From NCBI RefSeq assembly GCF_000971985.1, contig NZ_LAQQ01000001.1, positions 1,426,001 to 1,490,000 of the forward strand: a DNA stretch of 64,000 nucleotides. The letters run 5' to 3'. The notes under the pieces are model-generated. The model saw only the letters and a list, made by a program, of their open reading frames with translations. It made no database searches and was not told the DNA's origin. This stretch comes from Paenibacillus dauci. Lineage in GTDB: Bacteria > Bacillota > Bacilli > Paenibacillales > Paenibacillaceae. How positions within the stretch are numbered: position 1 is the stretch's first letter; the number at the start of each line of letters is the position of its first letter. The translations under genes and the position numbers were made by a program. Shown piece after piece: positions 17,721 through 25,962 of the stretch.

Positions 17721-18218
17721 TTATAATTCAATCACAGTTGAAATTTCTTTGTATCCTTCCGGCAGATTGCGTCTCCATTGGTTTTCTACTTTAGATGCAC
17801 CAATGTTTATACCTAAAAATGAAGGATCTATAAATAATTCTTGATTGTCGGATAAAATCAATTTTAATGCACTACATATCAACTCAGAATTATTTACCTC
17901 TAAGTTAAACAACTCGATTATAACAATCTTATGGTCTATCATAGGATTATCAAAAATAACTCCACTGATTCTTGATTTTGCAGGTATCACATCTTCAAAA
18001 TCGATGTCTATTTCAATAGTATCAACTTTAGCAATGGATATTTTTGAATATTGCTCAATCGATTGAATTTTAATCAATTGGTCTCCGAACTCAAAAATAA
18101 GATAGTCCGTGTTAGCAACAAATTCTGACAACCCATTTTCTTCAATATTTACAAAACCTGTTAAATATATTTCATCCAATCTAAACTTGCTTATTATCTC
18201 TGTGATTTCTTTTAACAT
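17721..18218 (-). CDS. Unrecognised 165-residue protein, possible immunity protein
   Basis: A strongly acidic, strand-rich soluble protein (KVDTIEIDIDFEDVIPAKS; VIIELFNLEVNNSEL) with no export signal. AAGGAGCTCTGA lies before the ATG. Its 3' flank is the intergenic module copy 1. Upstream lies a decayed fragment of another gene family. It looks intact and translated; no family could be named. Confidence 0.6.
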   Translation of the reverse strand: MLKEITEIISKFRLDEIYLTGFVNIEENGLSEFVANTDYLIFEFGDQLIKIQSIEQYSKISIAKVDTIEIDIDFEDVIPAKSRISGVIFDNPMIDHKIVIIELFNLEVNNSELICSALKLILSDNQELFIDPSFLGINIGASKVENQWRRNLPEGYKEISTVIEL

Positions 18219-18291
18219 TCAGAGCTCCTTTCTGAACATTATTGGAATACTATATATAAGATGTATTTCTCATTATGCTACCTACTGATTT

Positions 18292-18475
18292 AAGCGATAT
18301 TCACCGATATGACAGCTAGCATAGAAAAAATGATTGGAGCTATGATACTCCTCTAAAAGCCCCACTCTAATTTTTGAATGCCCTCCTTAGAGGAGTCCAG
18401 GTTATTCTATATCATAAATATTTGCGTCTTGTAATTCTACTTTTCTTTCAGATAATTTTCTAAAGTAAATGGCAA
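18292..18475 (-). pseudogene. Decayed internal fragment of the 21784-22479 gene
   Basis: The DNA aligns with 21960-22135 (shared GATATTCACCGA, GAAAAAATGAT, TAATTTTTGAATGC) but has scattered changes and no open frame. Only the middle of the gene is present. It is followed by a fragment of the 22676 gene in the same order as at the intact locus, so a segment was duplicated and then lost its centre. Confidence 0.65.
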
Positions 18476-18485
18476 CTTTGGCTTA

Positions 18486-18672
18486 CTATTTATTGTAATT
18501 ATCCTCCAATTTATTATCGTATCCAACATTCAATTTTATTTTATTACCTTTTTGTGTGTGAACTGTTGAATGGTACTTCATATCAATTAAGCTATATCGA
18601 GTGTCTTGTTTGGTGATTATCAAATCAGAATATTTTTCATGTATGTAATTGTTCACTTGATGTTCAAATATA
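18486..18672 (-). pseudogene. 5'-truncated copy of the 22676-22972 gene
   Basis: About 60 codons nearly identical to the C-terminal two thirds of the gene at 22676-22972 (shared FEHQVNNYIHEKYSDLI and DTRYSLIDMKYHSTVHTQK). The match stops abruptly at about 18670 (TGTTCAAATA) where a different gene fragment begins. It lacks the N-terminal membrane anchor and any ribosome site. Confidence 0.75.
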
Positions 18673-18907
18673 TACCACACTTACCTCCCAAGATTATTCT
18701 TTTATTATCAAGAAGCCTGATCATCTCATTGGAGCTAATTTTAACATCATGGGTTGCTAATTCCTCAAAACCCCAATTTTTTACAGACTCTACTTTGATG
18801 ATATTATCATTCATTCCTTTTTCTTTTGCAACTCTTATTAGCCAATTCAAATCAATAAGACTGTTCGTGAATGTAGTAATATTGAAATAGCACTCACCTT
18901 TAATCAT
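18653..18907 (-). pseudogene. 3'-truncated copy of the 15078-15656 gene, fused at its end to foreign sequence
   Basis: From an ATG at 18907 (AAGAAGG ahead), an open frame of 84 codons repeats the N-terminus of the 192-residue protein (LIRVAKEKGMN, VESVKNWGFEELATHDVK, SSNEMIRLLDN). Homology ends at about 18673 and the frame runs a few codons into the neighbouring fragment before stopping. The half-gene may still be translated, but it lacks two thirds of the protein. Confidence 0.7.
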
Positions 18908-19026
18908 CCTTCTTGATTCTCCTGTTTTATCAAACTTATAGCTTTTTGATCTTATTAATTTTCTAAAACAAAATACCAGTGAACTATAGCAAGATTCGTG
19001 AGAGTAAAATCCCATTAAGATCATCC

Positions 19027-19076
19027 GGTTCATGCAGCACTGGGTGGCACCTTGAGGTGTTCTTCCCCACCAAGGT
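19027..19076. repeat. Recurring intergenic module, copy 2
   Basis: GGTTCATGCAGCACTGGGTG followed by ACCTTG (19049-19054) and CAAGGT (19071-19076). It lies just past the stop of the DUF6756-like gene, so it probably serves as that gene's terminator. Confidence 0.6.
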
Positions 19077-19088
19077 CTTCTTTGTGAT

Positions 19089-19544
19089 TTACTTATTATA
19101 TCTTGCTTTATATCCCTCATGGTTCTCTAGCCAGGACGATGCTGTTCCAGAAGCGACCAAACATTGTGAGTGGTTATACCCTAATAAATATTCAGTATCA
19201 ATGTTAGTTACATAAAACTCGACATTGAATATCTCGTCTATAATTGAAACTACATCTTCCCCACTATTTAATCTGTAATATTCTTTTTCATCTTCTGGAT
19301 TAAAAAATAATATGATTGGAGTTTTTTTCACGAAATTGGCTATCCACATCCAAGAATCTGGAACGTCAATCCCCACACAATCATGTAATCTTTCAAAAAG
19401 CGGAAAATTACGTGACGAACCTTCTTCCAAGTATTTATTCAAAATGCTCTGCTTGATGTTTTCTGCTTCTTCTTTAGGTAAGATATTCAATGCAATGCCC
19501 TTTTTGTTTGATGCGGTCATTATTTGTTTTTTAATATCCCACAT
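19089..19544 (-). CDS. DUF6756-like protein, probable immunity protein
   Basis: A 151-residue soluble protein resembling DUF6756, a family I associate with toxin neighbourhoods (not verified). It contains DSWMWIANFVKKTPIILFF and FYVTNIDTEYLLGYN. GGGAGGACAT sets the start at 19544; a longer frame to 19598 lacks a ribosome site and overlaps the toxin tail. It begins 16 bases after the end of the broken HINT toxin, the classic toxin-immunity order. The immunity gene is intact while its toxin is dead. Confidence 0.72.
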   Translation of the reverse strand: MWDIKKQIMTASNKKGIALNILPKEEAENIKQSILNKYLEEGSSRNFPLFERLHDCVGIDVPDSWMWIANFVKKTPIILFFNPEDEKEYYRLNSGEDVVSIIDEIFNVEFYVTNIDTEYLLGYNHSQCLVASGTASSWLENHEGYKARYNK

Positions 19545-19560
19545 ATGTCCTCCCATTAGA

Positions 19561-20308
19561 TTATTTATTTGCCGGTCTTCCAAATGGTACAGAATCAAGT
19601 ATTATATGTCTGTCCTACTGTGTTCCTTTTACCTGGGGTTTGCCAACCAACATGTGGGGCGTCAGGGCCGGAAGCCCAGTTTCCGTTTCTGTCCACTCCA
19701 TAATGCAAATAATCAATACTAACTTCTGCCGCGTTTTTTGAACGCCATTCTACCGGGAATGATTTTCCATTCGCATCTTTTGCCCATTTTGTTACTGTAA
19801 ATTCACTTTTATCAACACCTGTTTTACTAAACGCCAAGTCAACCGCATCTCTTTAGAACTTTCCCGCACCTCGCCAATCTAAATCTTGTGATTTTAGGGC
19901 ATATCTCAAAGTACTGCAATTATGCACCCAAACACCAAGATTCAAAACGAAGTAAGAATTAAAATCCTTTACCTCAAAGTTATAAACCGTTGTCTCACGT
20001 GGCTCTTTCTCAATTTTATCTATCGCCAGTTTAGTACCGTCACTCGAAACAAGCCAGTCGCCAACTTCCAGGTCTTTAACAAGCGTCCATCCCTTGCCAT
20101 CCAACTAAAACGGATGCTCACCTGTTACTTCGATGATTTCCTCACCGATATGGACATAGTAAATTTCGTCAGCCTGCTTGGAACAGCCCCACGGCCTCTT
20201 TATATGCCACTTCTCCAGTCTCATCTTTTGTTGGAATGTGCTATGAAAACAGTGCCAATTCTCGTCCAATGATAGCTTTATCAATCTTTCTTGAATATTT
20301 TGCGCCAT
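19561..20308 (-). pseudogene. Broken HINT pretoxin and C-terminal toxin domain
   Basis: Reading the minus strand, a short start MAQNIQERLIKLSLDENW (ATG 20308, GGAAGGGAGAA ahead) runs into a HINT autoprocessing domain: ETGEVAYKEAVGLF, EIYYVHIGEEIIEVTGEHPF, GWTLVKDLEVGDWL, VLNLGVWVHNC. The toxin part follows with DYLHYGVDRNGNWASGPDAP and VGWQTPGKRNTVG, recalling the domain I know as polymorphic toxin type 47 (unverified). Lesions: a two-base deletion near 20178, TAG for Trp at 20105-20107, TAA at 19853-19855, and a one-base shift near 19611 before the tail HIILDSVPFGRPANK. The large upstream toxin body is absent. Confidence 0.8.
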
Positions 20309-20768
20309 GCGAATTCTCCCTTCCAATTTTGGTTTTTATAAACGAGTGGGCGGCTAGCCGAATCGCACCCCATTCTATGTCAACTGCTCGTCAGCAGAGG
20401 TCTTTCTTTCGCTGTAACAATCGCTGTAAAGGTCAGTTCAGTTGCGGACAGAATCAAAAAACCTATAAGGTTGCCGTCCTTACTATGAATAGTCGTGCTA
20501 TCCTTGCTAGATGATGCGCATTCCTTTTCCCCCTCTCTATCGGAACAAGGTATTTTACAGTTGAGATTCATTTTTGAAAAAACCGTGAGAAAACGAAGAT
20601 AACAAAAAAAGGTCAATCATGGTGGTATCTGACCATAATGAACCTGTTTGACGTATCGCCTAAGCGTTAATTAGGTTATAAAATTCAAGCATATCTGTGC
20701 GTACAGGCATATTAGAGGAATATTATACGGGGGCAATGAGGATTAAGTTCTTGGGGACTTTGCCACTC

Positions 20769-20830
20769 GATTCATTCGGCACTGGGTGGGGGGTAAAAGA
20801 AAGACCTTGAAAGTGTTACCCTCAAGGTCT
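20769..20830. repeat. Recurring intergenic module, copy 3
   Basis: GATTCATTCGGCACTGGGTG followed by a clean hairpin AGACCTTGA (20802-20810) and TCAAGGTCT (20822-20830), immediately past the stop of the 179-residue gene. Best preserved of the three copies. Confidence 0.7.
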
Positions 20831-20838
20831 ATAAATAT

Positions 20839-21378
20839 CTACTGACTGACTTTATCGAGCATTGACTGCAATTGAGCTATTCTTTGGCTCATACTTATGA
20901 GAGAGTTTATTTGAGCTAATTCTGAAATAAATTTCTTTACACTATTAATTACCTCTTCGATAAACTCCTCCTTTTTGACTATAATGTCTTTCCATTCAGG
21001 ATAAACTCGATTCTCTAAAGGCTTGGTAATGACATACTTACTAATGAAACTGTCCGACTGAATCACACTTACAAGCAAGTCATTATCAGCAGAAATAAAT
21101 TCAAGCCATGTATTGTAAGATTCTGTATCCTTTATCGCTACATACTTCGTATCATCTATTAAAATACATACTTCTAATAAATTTGATAACCAAGTTGAAA
21201 TAATGTCAAAACCCTGTTCACCCTCTGCCAATTCTCTATCATGGTAATAACCATAATTAACTGAATGCAGATTTAACTGAAAGAATCCTTCAATTCCGCC
21301 TTCCTTTTCAATTGTATCTAAATTCATTTTTCTCCAGTAACTCTCATCAATAATAATTCGGTATTTTATCTCAACCAA
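20839..21378 (-). CDS. Unrecognised 179-residue protein, possible immunity protein
   Basis: A soluble acidic protein (YYHDRELAEGEQGFDIISTW; VCILIDDTKYVAIKD) with a helical C-terminus (INSLISMSQRIAQLQSMLDK). The TTG start at 21378 is supported by AGGAGG nine bases ahead. Its stop is followed after eight bases by intergenic module copy 3. It looks like other small immunity proteins, but no family could be named. Confidence 0.62.
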   Translation of the reverse strand: MVEIKYRIIIDESYWRKMNLDTIEKEGGIEGFFQLNLHSVNYGYYHDRELAEGEQGFDIISTWLSNLLEVCILIDDTKYVAIKDTESYNTWLEFISADNDLLVSVIQSDSFISKYVITKPLENRVYPEWKDIIVKKEEFIEEVINSVKKFISELAQINSLISMSQRIAQLQSMLDKVSQ

Positions 21379-21628
21379 GTTTGATTACCTCCTGAAATCA
21401 GCTGATGTTAGCTTATGTTAACCAAATGCTGTATCAAACTCACAATATGTTTCCCAATGTATTGGCTATTACTACTAATGAATGTGAAACTATAATTAAT
21501 CTATGCATACTTATTTTCACACTACTTACAAAGTAAGTATAAATCTTTAAAATATTTTACTTTTTTATCCAACATATTTATGATTTCGAACAGTTAATAG
21601 TGAATCCAAAAAATTATGTGTTAAAATT

Positions 21629-21712
21629 ATTCTCTAATTTATTATTGTATCTAATATGCACTTCTATATTCCTACCTTTTTGTGTTCTAATATGTATTTG
21701 ACCTCTCACTTC
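21629..21712 (-). pseudogene. Third, decayed fragment of the 22676-22972 gene
   Basis: About 84 bases align with the 3' end of that gene (AATTTATTATTGTATC, CACTTCTAT, TACCTTTTTGTGT) but with a shifted frame and no start. It shows this gene family was duplicated at least twice here. Confidence 0.6.
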
Positions 21713-21717
21713 ATTTT

Positions 21718-21755
21718 AAATAACCATTCAAATACTAAGATCTGAATGGTTATTT
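21718..21755 (-). terminator. Terminator of the 231-residue gene
   Basis: AAATAACCATTCA (21718-21730) and TGAATGGTTATTT (21743-21755) are perfect 13-base arms, 29 bases past the stop codon. Confidence 0.75.
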
Positions 21756-21783
21756 ACGTATAAAGTATTTAAATTAACTAGTT

Positions 21784-22479
21784 TCACACCAGATTTTTAA
21801 TAATTTGGATATGTTCCAATACAGAAGTAGCATGATGAGACTCTAGTGAATATTCTATCATCTGATGTGGATATCTTTTAAACGTTTTTGAACCTCCTAT
21901 ATGATCAACATAAGGTCCGTAATTCCGATCCATTCCCCATTTTGCTGCAAACTGATTTACCAGATATTCACCGACGTAACGGCTCGCACAGAAAAAATGA
22001 TCTGTGCTATGATTCTCCTCTAATAACTCTTCTAATTTTTGAATGCTTTCCTCAGAGTAGTCCAAGTTATTCTGTATCATGAATATTTGTGTTTTGTGCT
22101 TCCAATTCTCTTCCAGATAGTTTTCTTCTGGAAATGTATTCTTAGGTGTTACCTGCTCAAACCAACTCAGCCCGTATTCCTTTGTGATTTCTATAAATGT
22201 ATCCATTAATTTTTCTAATGATTCTGCATCTTTGTAGTAATAGTATTGTTCAACAGAAGATGGATCTATAAACATATGGCTATTAATTGTTTGTCCTTCT
22301 TTTATATATTCTAATCGTATGCCTTTTTGTTCCCATTTACCTTTGTCCAGCTGAATAGTTTCTATGAATCCATCTACTTCTCTAGTAAATAGCCAAAGAG
22401 GACCGTCTTTCTCATACTTAAACTCCAATTTTGCTAAAGAACTTACCAATTTCATTTTTATGCACTTAGAAATATTCAT
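21784..22479 (-). CDS. DUF4304-like protein, possible immunity protein
   Basis: A 231-residue soluble protein. The first half resembles DUF4304 (LWLFTREVDGFIETIQLDKG, IRLEYIKEGQTINSHMFI), a family found in defence and toxin neighbourhoods by my recollection. The second half (RYVGEYLVNQFAAKWGMDRN) is unassigned. GGAGGATAAG fixes the start at 22479 rather than 22491. A decayed partial copy lies at 18292-18475. Own terminator downstream. Confidence 0.6.
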   Translation of the reverse strand: MNISKCIKMKLVSSLAKLEFKYEKDGPLWLFTREVDGFIETIQLDKGKWEQKGIRLEYIKEGQTINSHMFIDPSSVEQYYYYKDAESLEKLMDTFIEITKEYGLSWFEQVTPKNTFPEENYLEENWKHKTQIFMIQNNLDYSEESIQKLEELLEENHSTDHFFCASRYVGEYLVNQFAAKWGMDRNYGPYVDHIGGSKTFKRYPHQMIEYSLESHHATSVLEHIQIIKNLV

Positions 22480-22675
22480 CTTATCCTCCATATTAATGTA
22501 TAGATAAAAATATCAGGAGCAGAAGAACCATTATAAAATTATTGCCTGTTGATAAAGGCATTCATTTAGATAATTTTTTTTGCGTTAATTCTTAATAAGC
22601 CTAATCATTATTAAAAGATTTTATTATGTGATCCAATAATCATACTTTAGAACAGGTAATAGCAACTTCGTAATA

Positions 22676-22972
22676 TTATTTATTGTAATTATCCTCCAAT
22701 TTATTACCGTATCCAACATTCACTTCTATTTTATTACCTTTTTGTGTGTGAACTGTTGAATGGTACTTCATATCAATTAAGCTATATCGAGTGTCTTGTT
22801 TGATGATTATCAAATCAGAATATTTTTCATGTATGTAATTGTTCACTTGATGTTCAAATACTGTTTTACTTGATTCTCCCATATGTATTTTTATATAAAT
22901 ACACATACTGGAAAATAGGAGCAGGCCTACTATAGCAGTAATCATTTTCTTTCTTACTATTCCTGAAACCAT
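22676..22972 (-). CDS. Small membrane-anchored protein, parent of two fragments
   Basis: A 98-residue protein with an N-terminal anchor (MITAIVGLLLFSSMCIYIKI, residues 10-29) and a short basic extracytoplasmic domain (NYIHEKYSDLIIIKQDTRYS). AAGGAGAATACA precedes the ATG. Immediately upstream is a toxin-tail remnant ending SDVSIEEIK, which suggests an immunity role at the membrane. Two broken copies are at 18486-18672 and 21629-21712. Family not recognised. Confidence 0.65.
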   Translation of the reverse strand: MVSGIVRKKMITAIVGLLLFSSMCIYIKIHMGESSKTVFEHQVNNYIHEKYSDLIIIKQDTRYSLIDMKYHSTVHTQKGNKIEVNVGYGNKLEDNYNK

Positions 22973-23000
22973 TGTATTCTCCTTATATTAGTTTGACATA

Positions 23001-23051
23001 TTATTTAATTTCTTCAATAGACACATCGCTATACAGGATAGACTTCTTTTG
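23001..23051 (-). pseudogene. Toxin C-terminal tail remnant
   Basis: A short frame encoding KKSILYSDVSIEEIK and stop, matching NDVSLEEAK at the end of the 16707 remnant in both protein and DNA (ACACATCG, ATTATTTA). It sits 28 bases upstream of the small membrane-anchored gene, where a toxin would end. Confidence 0.5.
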
Positions 23052-23390
23052 ATAAGAGTAAATAGATTATACTGCCTGTTTACAAAAATAGGAATAATAT
23101 ATATTTATAAACTTTTATAATTTTTATTTAAATATTTGTATCCATTTAACATCATATATGACATATAAAGCTAACCAATCGAATAGTGAATAAAAGCTCT
23201 TCTTCATCAATTAATAGATGCAAATAAATTCATAAAATCACCGCAATACCACTATGCTGCATAGCGTTATTTTTATACAGTAAACAGGTTGTTATATCAA
23301 AATTGCCATGTTATCATAATGCCGAATACACATTATTTACAATTTAATACATATTTATGTTTCTCAACTGGAAACGGTCTGGTATGTTCG

Positions 23391-23433
23391 TTGTTCAAAA
23401 CTACTGACTCTTTTGTAATTGTAAGCGTTATCA
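23391..23433 (+). promoter_or_regulatory. xynD promoter with exact cre site
   Basis: TTGTTC (23391-23396) and TGTAAT (23414-23419) are spaced by 17. TGTAAGCGTTATCA (23420-23433) fits the CcpA cre consensus at every defined position and starts right after the -10, where CcpA would block transcription. Confidence 0.75.
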
Positions 23434-23568
23434 TTTATCGAAATTTTCTCTTTTTCTTCCTTTCAGGTACATGTCTGAGACTATCTTTGCCCGTTCAAAA
23501 GCAAATATACCTCAGCTTCATACCATACCCATCCAGTCACACCCTACAAATTAAATGGAGGTATACAG

Positions 23569-25098
23569 ATGATCAGAAAGTGTTTCGGTTTGTTGCTTAC
23601 TTTCGCTTTATTATTCAGTGTATTGGCCCCGCTGAATGCAGATGCTGCCAATCGGCCTTTGGCCAAGCTTCCGGGCAATGCCAATCCTCTAATGGATCAC
23701 AAATTGGGGGCGGACCCTTACTCACTGGTATATAACGGCAGAGTATATGTCTACATGTCCAGCGATACGTATGTATATAATAGCGATGGTTCGATCAAAG
23801 AAAACGACTTTAGCTCATTGGATCGCATCCAGGTGATGTCCTCAGCGGACATGGTCAATTGGAACGATCATGGTACGATCCCGGTAGCAGGAGCCAATAA
23901 CAAGAATGGTGGCAGAGGCATTGCCAAGTGGGCTGCCAACTCCTGGGCTCCGGCAGTCGCTACCAAGAGAATCAATGGCAAAGACAAGTTCTTTTTATAC
24001 TTCGCGAATGGCGGATCCGGGATCGGCGTATTGACTGCAGATACTCCTGTCGGACCTTGGACCGATCCACTCGGCAAAGCGCTGCTGACCCAGAATACAC
24101 CTGGTATGGCTGGTGTCACCTGGCTATTTGATCCGGCGGTATTACTGAACGATGATGGTAACGGCTACCTGTACAGCGGCGGCGGTATCCCGAACGAATC
24201 AGATCCTGCTTCTATCGCCAATCCGAAAACAGCCAGAGTGATCCGTTTGGGCGCCGACATGATCAGCGTCACCGGTAGTGCTTCCACCATAGATGCTCCG
24301 TATATGTTCGAGGATTCCGGCATTCACAAATACAATGGCAAATATTATTATTCCTACTGCATCAATTTTGCGGGCAGCCATCCTGCACAGTTCCCGGCAG
24401 GCGAGATCGGCTATATGGTCAGCGACAATCCCATGGGGCCTTTTACATACAAAGGTCATTTCCTCAAAAATCCATATACCTTTTTTGGTGTAGGCGGCAA
24501 TAACCATCATGCGGTATTCAATTTTAAAAATGAATGGTATGTAGTCTACCATGCCCAGACAGTCAGCAAAGCACAGATCGGAACCGGCAAAGGTTACTGT
24601 TCTCCGCATATTAACAAACTGGTGCATAACCCTGACGGCAGCATCGCCGAAGTACAAGCCAATATGACGGGCGTGCCTCAGGTCGGAACGATCAATCCCT
24701 ATATTCGGACCGAAGCCGAGACAATCGCCTGGCAAGCAGGTATCCATACAGAGCCTACCCAAGCAGGCGGTGGCCCAATTGGCAATCTGGATGTGACCCA
24801 TATCCACAATGGTGATTGGATTGCCGTAAGTAAAGCCGACTTTGGCGCTGGCGGAGCGAAAAATTTCAAGGCAAGTATCGCTGCAAACATCGGTGGAGCG
24901 ATTGAAGTACGATTGGACAGCGAGACAGGTCCTCTGGTAGGTACTCTGAAAGTATCTCCTACCGGCGGGATGCAGAACTGGAAAGAAATGCAGACTACGA
25001 TCAATAACGTAACCGGTGTGCACAATGTCTATCTGGTATTTACAGGGTCCGGAAGTGCCGATCTATTTAATCTGGATTACTGGCAATTTATGTCCTGA
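23569..25098 (+). CDS. xynD: Arabinoxylan arabinofuranohydrolase (GH43 + CBM6)
   Basis: A secreted 509-residue enzyme that removes arabinofuranose side groups from arabinoxylan. A Sec signal peptide (residues 1-26, ending NADA) precedes a GH43 five-blade domain with the likely triad Asp49 (LGADPY), Asp188 (FDPAV) and Glu248 (FEDSG), and a C-terminal CBM6 from about residue 375 (RTEAETIAW to LDYWQF). It closely resembles B. subtilis XynD throughout. GGAGGTATACAG precedes the ATG. The promoter has an exact cre site, so glucose repression is expected. The lichenase gene follows after 62 bases. Confidence 0.96.
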   Translation: MIRKCFGLLLTFALLFSVLAPLNADAANRPLAKLPGNANPLMDHKLGADPYSLVYNGRVYVYMSSDTYVYNSDGSIKENDFSSLDRIQVMSSADMVNWNDHGTIPVAGANNKNGGRGIAKWAANSWAPAVATKRINGKDKFFLYFANGGSGIGVLTADTPVGPWTDPLGKALLTQNTPGMAGVTWLFDPAVLLNDDGNGYLYSGGGIPNESDPASIANPKTARVIRLGADMISVTGSASTIDAPYMFEDSGIHKYNGKYYYSYCINFAGSHPAQFPAGEIGYMVSDNPMGPFTYKGHFLKNPYTFFGVGGNNHHAVFNFKNEWYVVYHAQTVSKAQIGTGKGYCSPHINKLVHNPDGSIAEVQANMTGVPQVGTINPYIRTEAETIAWQAGIHTEPTQAGGGPIGNLDVTHIHNGDWIAVSKADFGAGGAKNFKASIAANIGGAIEVRLDSETGPLVGTLKVSPTGGMQNWKEMQTTINNVTGVHNVYLVFTGSGSADLFNLDYWQFMS

Positions 25099-25160
25099 TC
25101 TGCAAGCCAGCCATGACTTGCAATATGATTTTGGGTTCCTATCATCCATGGAGGTGTTTT

Positions 25161-25874
25161 ATGAAAAAGAAATCCTGGTTCACTCTGGTCACTGCAGGAG
25201 TATTGTCGTTGTTTGTATCGGTAAGCGCATTTGCGGGAACTGTATTCTGGGAGCCATTGACGTATTTCAATGCCAGTACCTGGCAAAAAGCAGACGGCTA
25301 TTCCAACGGAGACATGTTCAATTGCACCTGGCGTGCAAAAAATGCTAACTTTACCAGTGACGGCAAGTTGAAGCTCGGTCTGACCAGCTCGGCGACCAAC
25401 AAATTCGATTGCGCAGAATACCGTTCTACCAACAAATACAGATATGGTCTGTATGAAGTAAGCATGAAACCTGCCAAAAACACAGGTATTGTCTCTTCCT
25501 TCTTCACTTACACCGGACCTTCCGATGGCGCACCGTGGGATGAGATCGATATCGAATTTCTGGGTAAAGATACCACCAAGGTACAGTTCAACTACTATAC
25601 CAATGGCGTAGGCAACCACGAGAAAGTGATCAATCTTGGATTTGATGCTTCCGCCGGTTTCCATACGTATGCATTTGACTGGCAGCCCAATTCGATCAAA
25701 TGGTATGTAGATGGCGTACTGAAGCACACTGCCACAACCAATATTCCAAGCAATCCCGGCAAAATCATGATGAATCTGTGGAATGGCAAAGGTGTGGACG
25801 AGTGGCTGGGTTCCTACAATGGGGCCAATCCGTTATACGCCGAATATGACTGGGTCAAATACACAAGCAATTAA
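25161..25874 (+). CDS. bglS: Lichenase (endo-beta-1,3-1,4-glucanase, GH16)
   Basis: A secreted 237-residue enzyme cutting beta-1,4 bonds next to beta-1,3 bonds in lichenan and cereal glucan. The signal peptide ends about residue 25 (SAFA). The GH16 active-site string DEIDIEFLG is at 127-135, with Glu128 and Glu132 the expected nucleophile and acid/base. Cys54 and Cys84 fit the conserved disulfide. Nearly every motif matches Paenibacillus macerans lichenase. GGAGGTGTTTT sets the start at 25161. Probably cotranscribed with xynD for hemicellulose attack. Confidence 0.96.
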   Translation: MKKKSWFTLVTAGVLSLFVSVSAFAGTVFWEPLTYFNASTWQKADGYSNGDMFNCTWRAKNANFTSDGKLKLGLTSSATNKFDCAEYRSTNKYRYGLYEVSMKPAKNTGIVSSFFTYTGPSDGAPWDEIDIEFLGKDTTKVQFNYYTNGVGNHEKVINLGFDASAGFHTYAFDWQPNSIKWYVDGVLKHTATTNIPSNPGKIMMNLWNGKGVDEWLGSYNGANPLYAEYDWVKYTSN

Positions 25875-25894
25875 TAAGCCGCTCTCAGGGAAAT

Positions 25895-25937
25895 ACAAAG
25901 AAAAGACAGCCGCATTACCGGGCTGTCTTTTCTTTGT
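25895..25937. terminator. Bidirectional terminator between lichenase and efflux gene
   Basis: Seventeen-base perfect arms 25895-25911 and 25921-25937 (core AAAAGACAGCC/GGCTGTCTTTT), with T-rich tails on both strands, serve both converging genes. Confidence 0.92.
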
Positions 25938-25962
25938 TGTAAAAACATATCCTTATATCCGT

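Larger units (their letters stand above)
21379..21783 (-). other. Gene-free stretch with a gene fragment and a terminator
   Basis: AT-rich. Holds a third, heavily decayed fragment of the 22676 gene (21629-21712) and the terminator of the following gene. Nothing else is visible. Confidence 0.5.
22973..23568. other. Island border and xynD upstream region
   Basis: Carries the toxin tail (23001-23051), then about 330 AT-rich bases with no gene, then the xynD promoter and cre site. Codon-like order and base composition change here from the AT-rich island to the host-like xynD. Confidence 0.5.

Noticed and set aside
20380-20616. A 78-codon minus-strand frame upstream of the broken toxin
   Set aside because: No ribosome site, mixed hydrophobic and charged composition without motif; probably chance in a decayed stretch.
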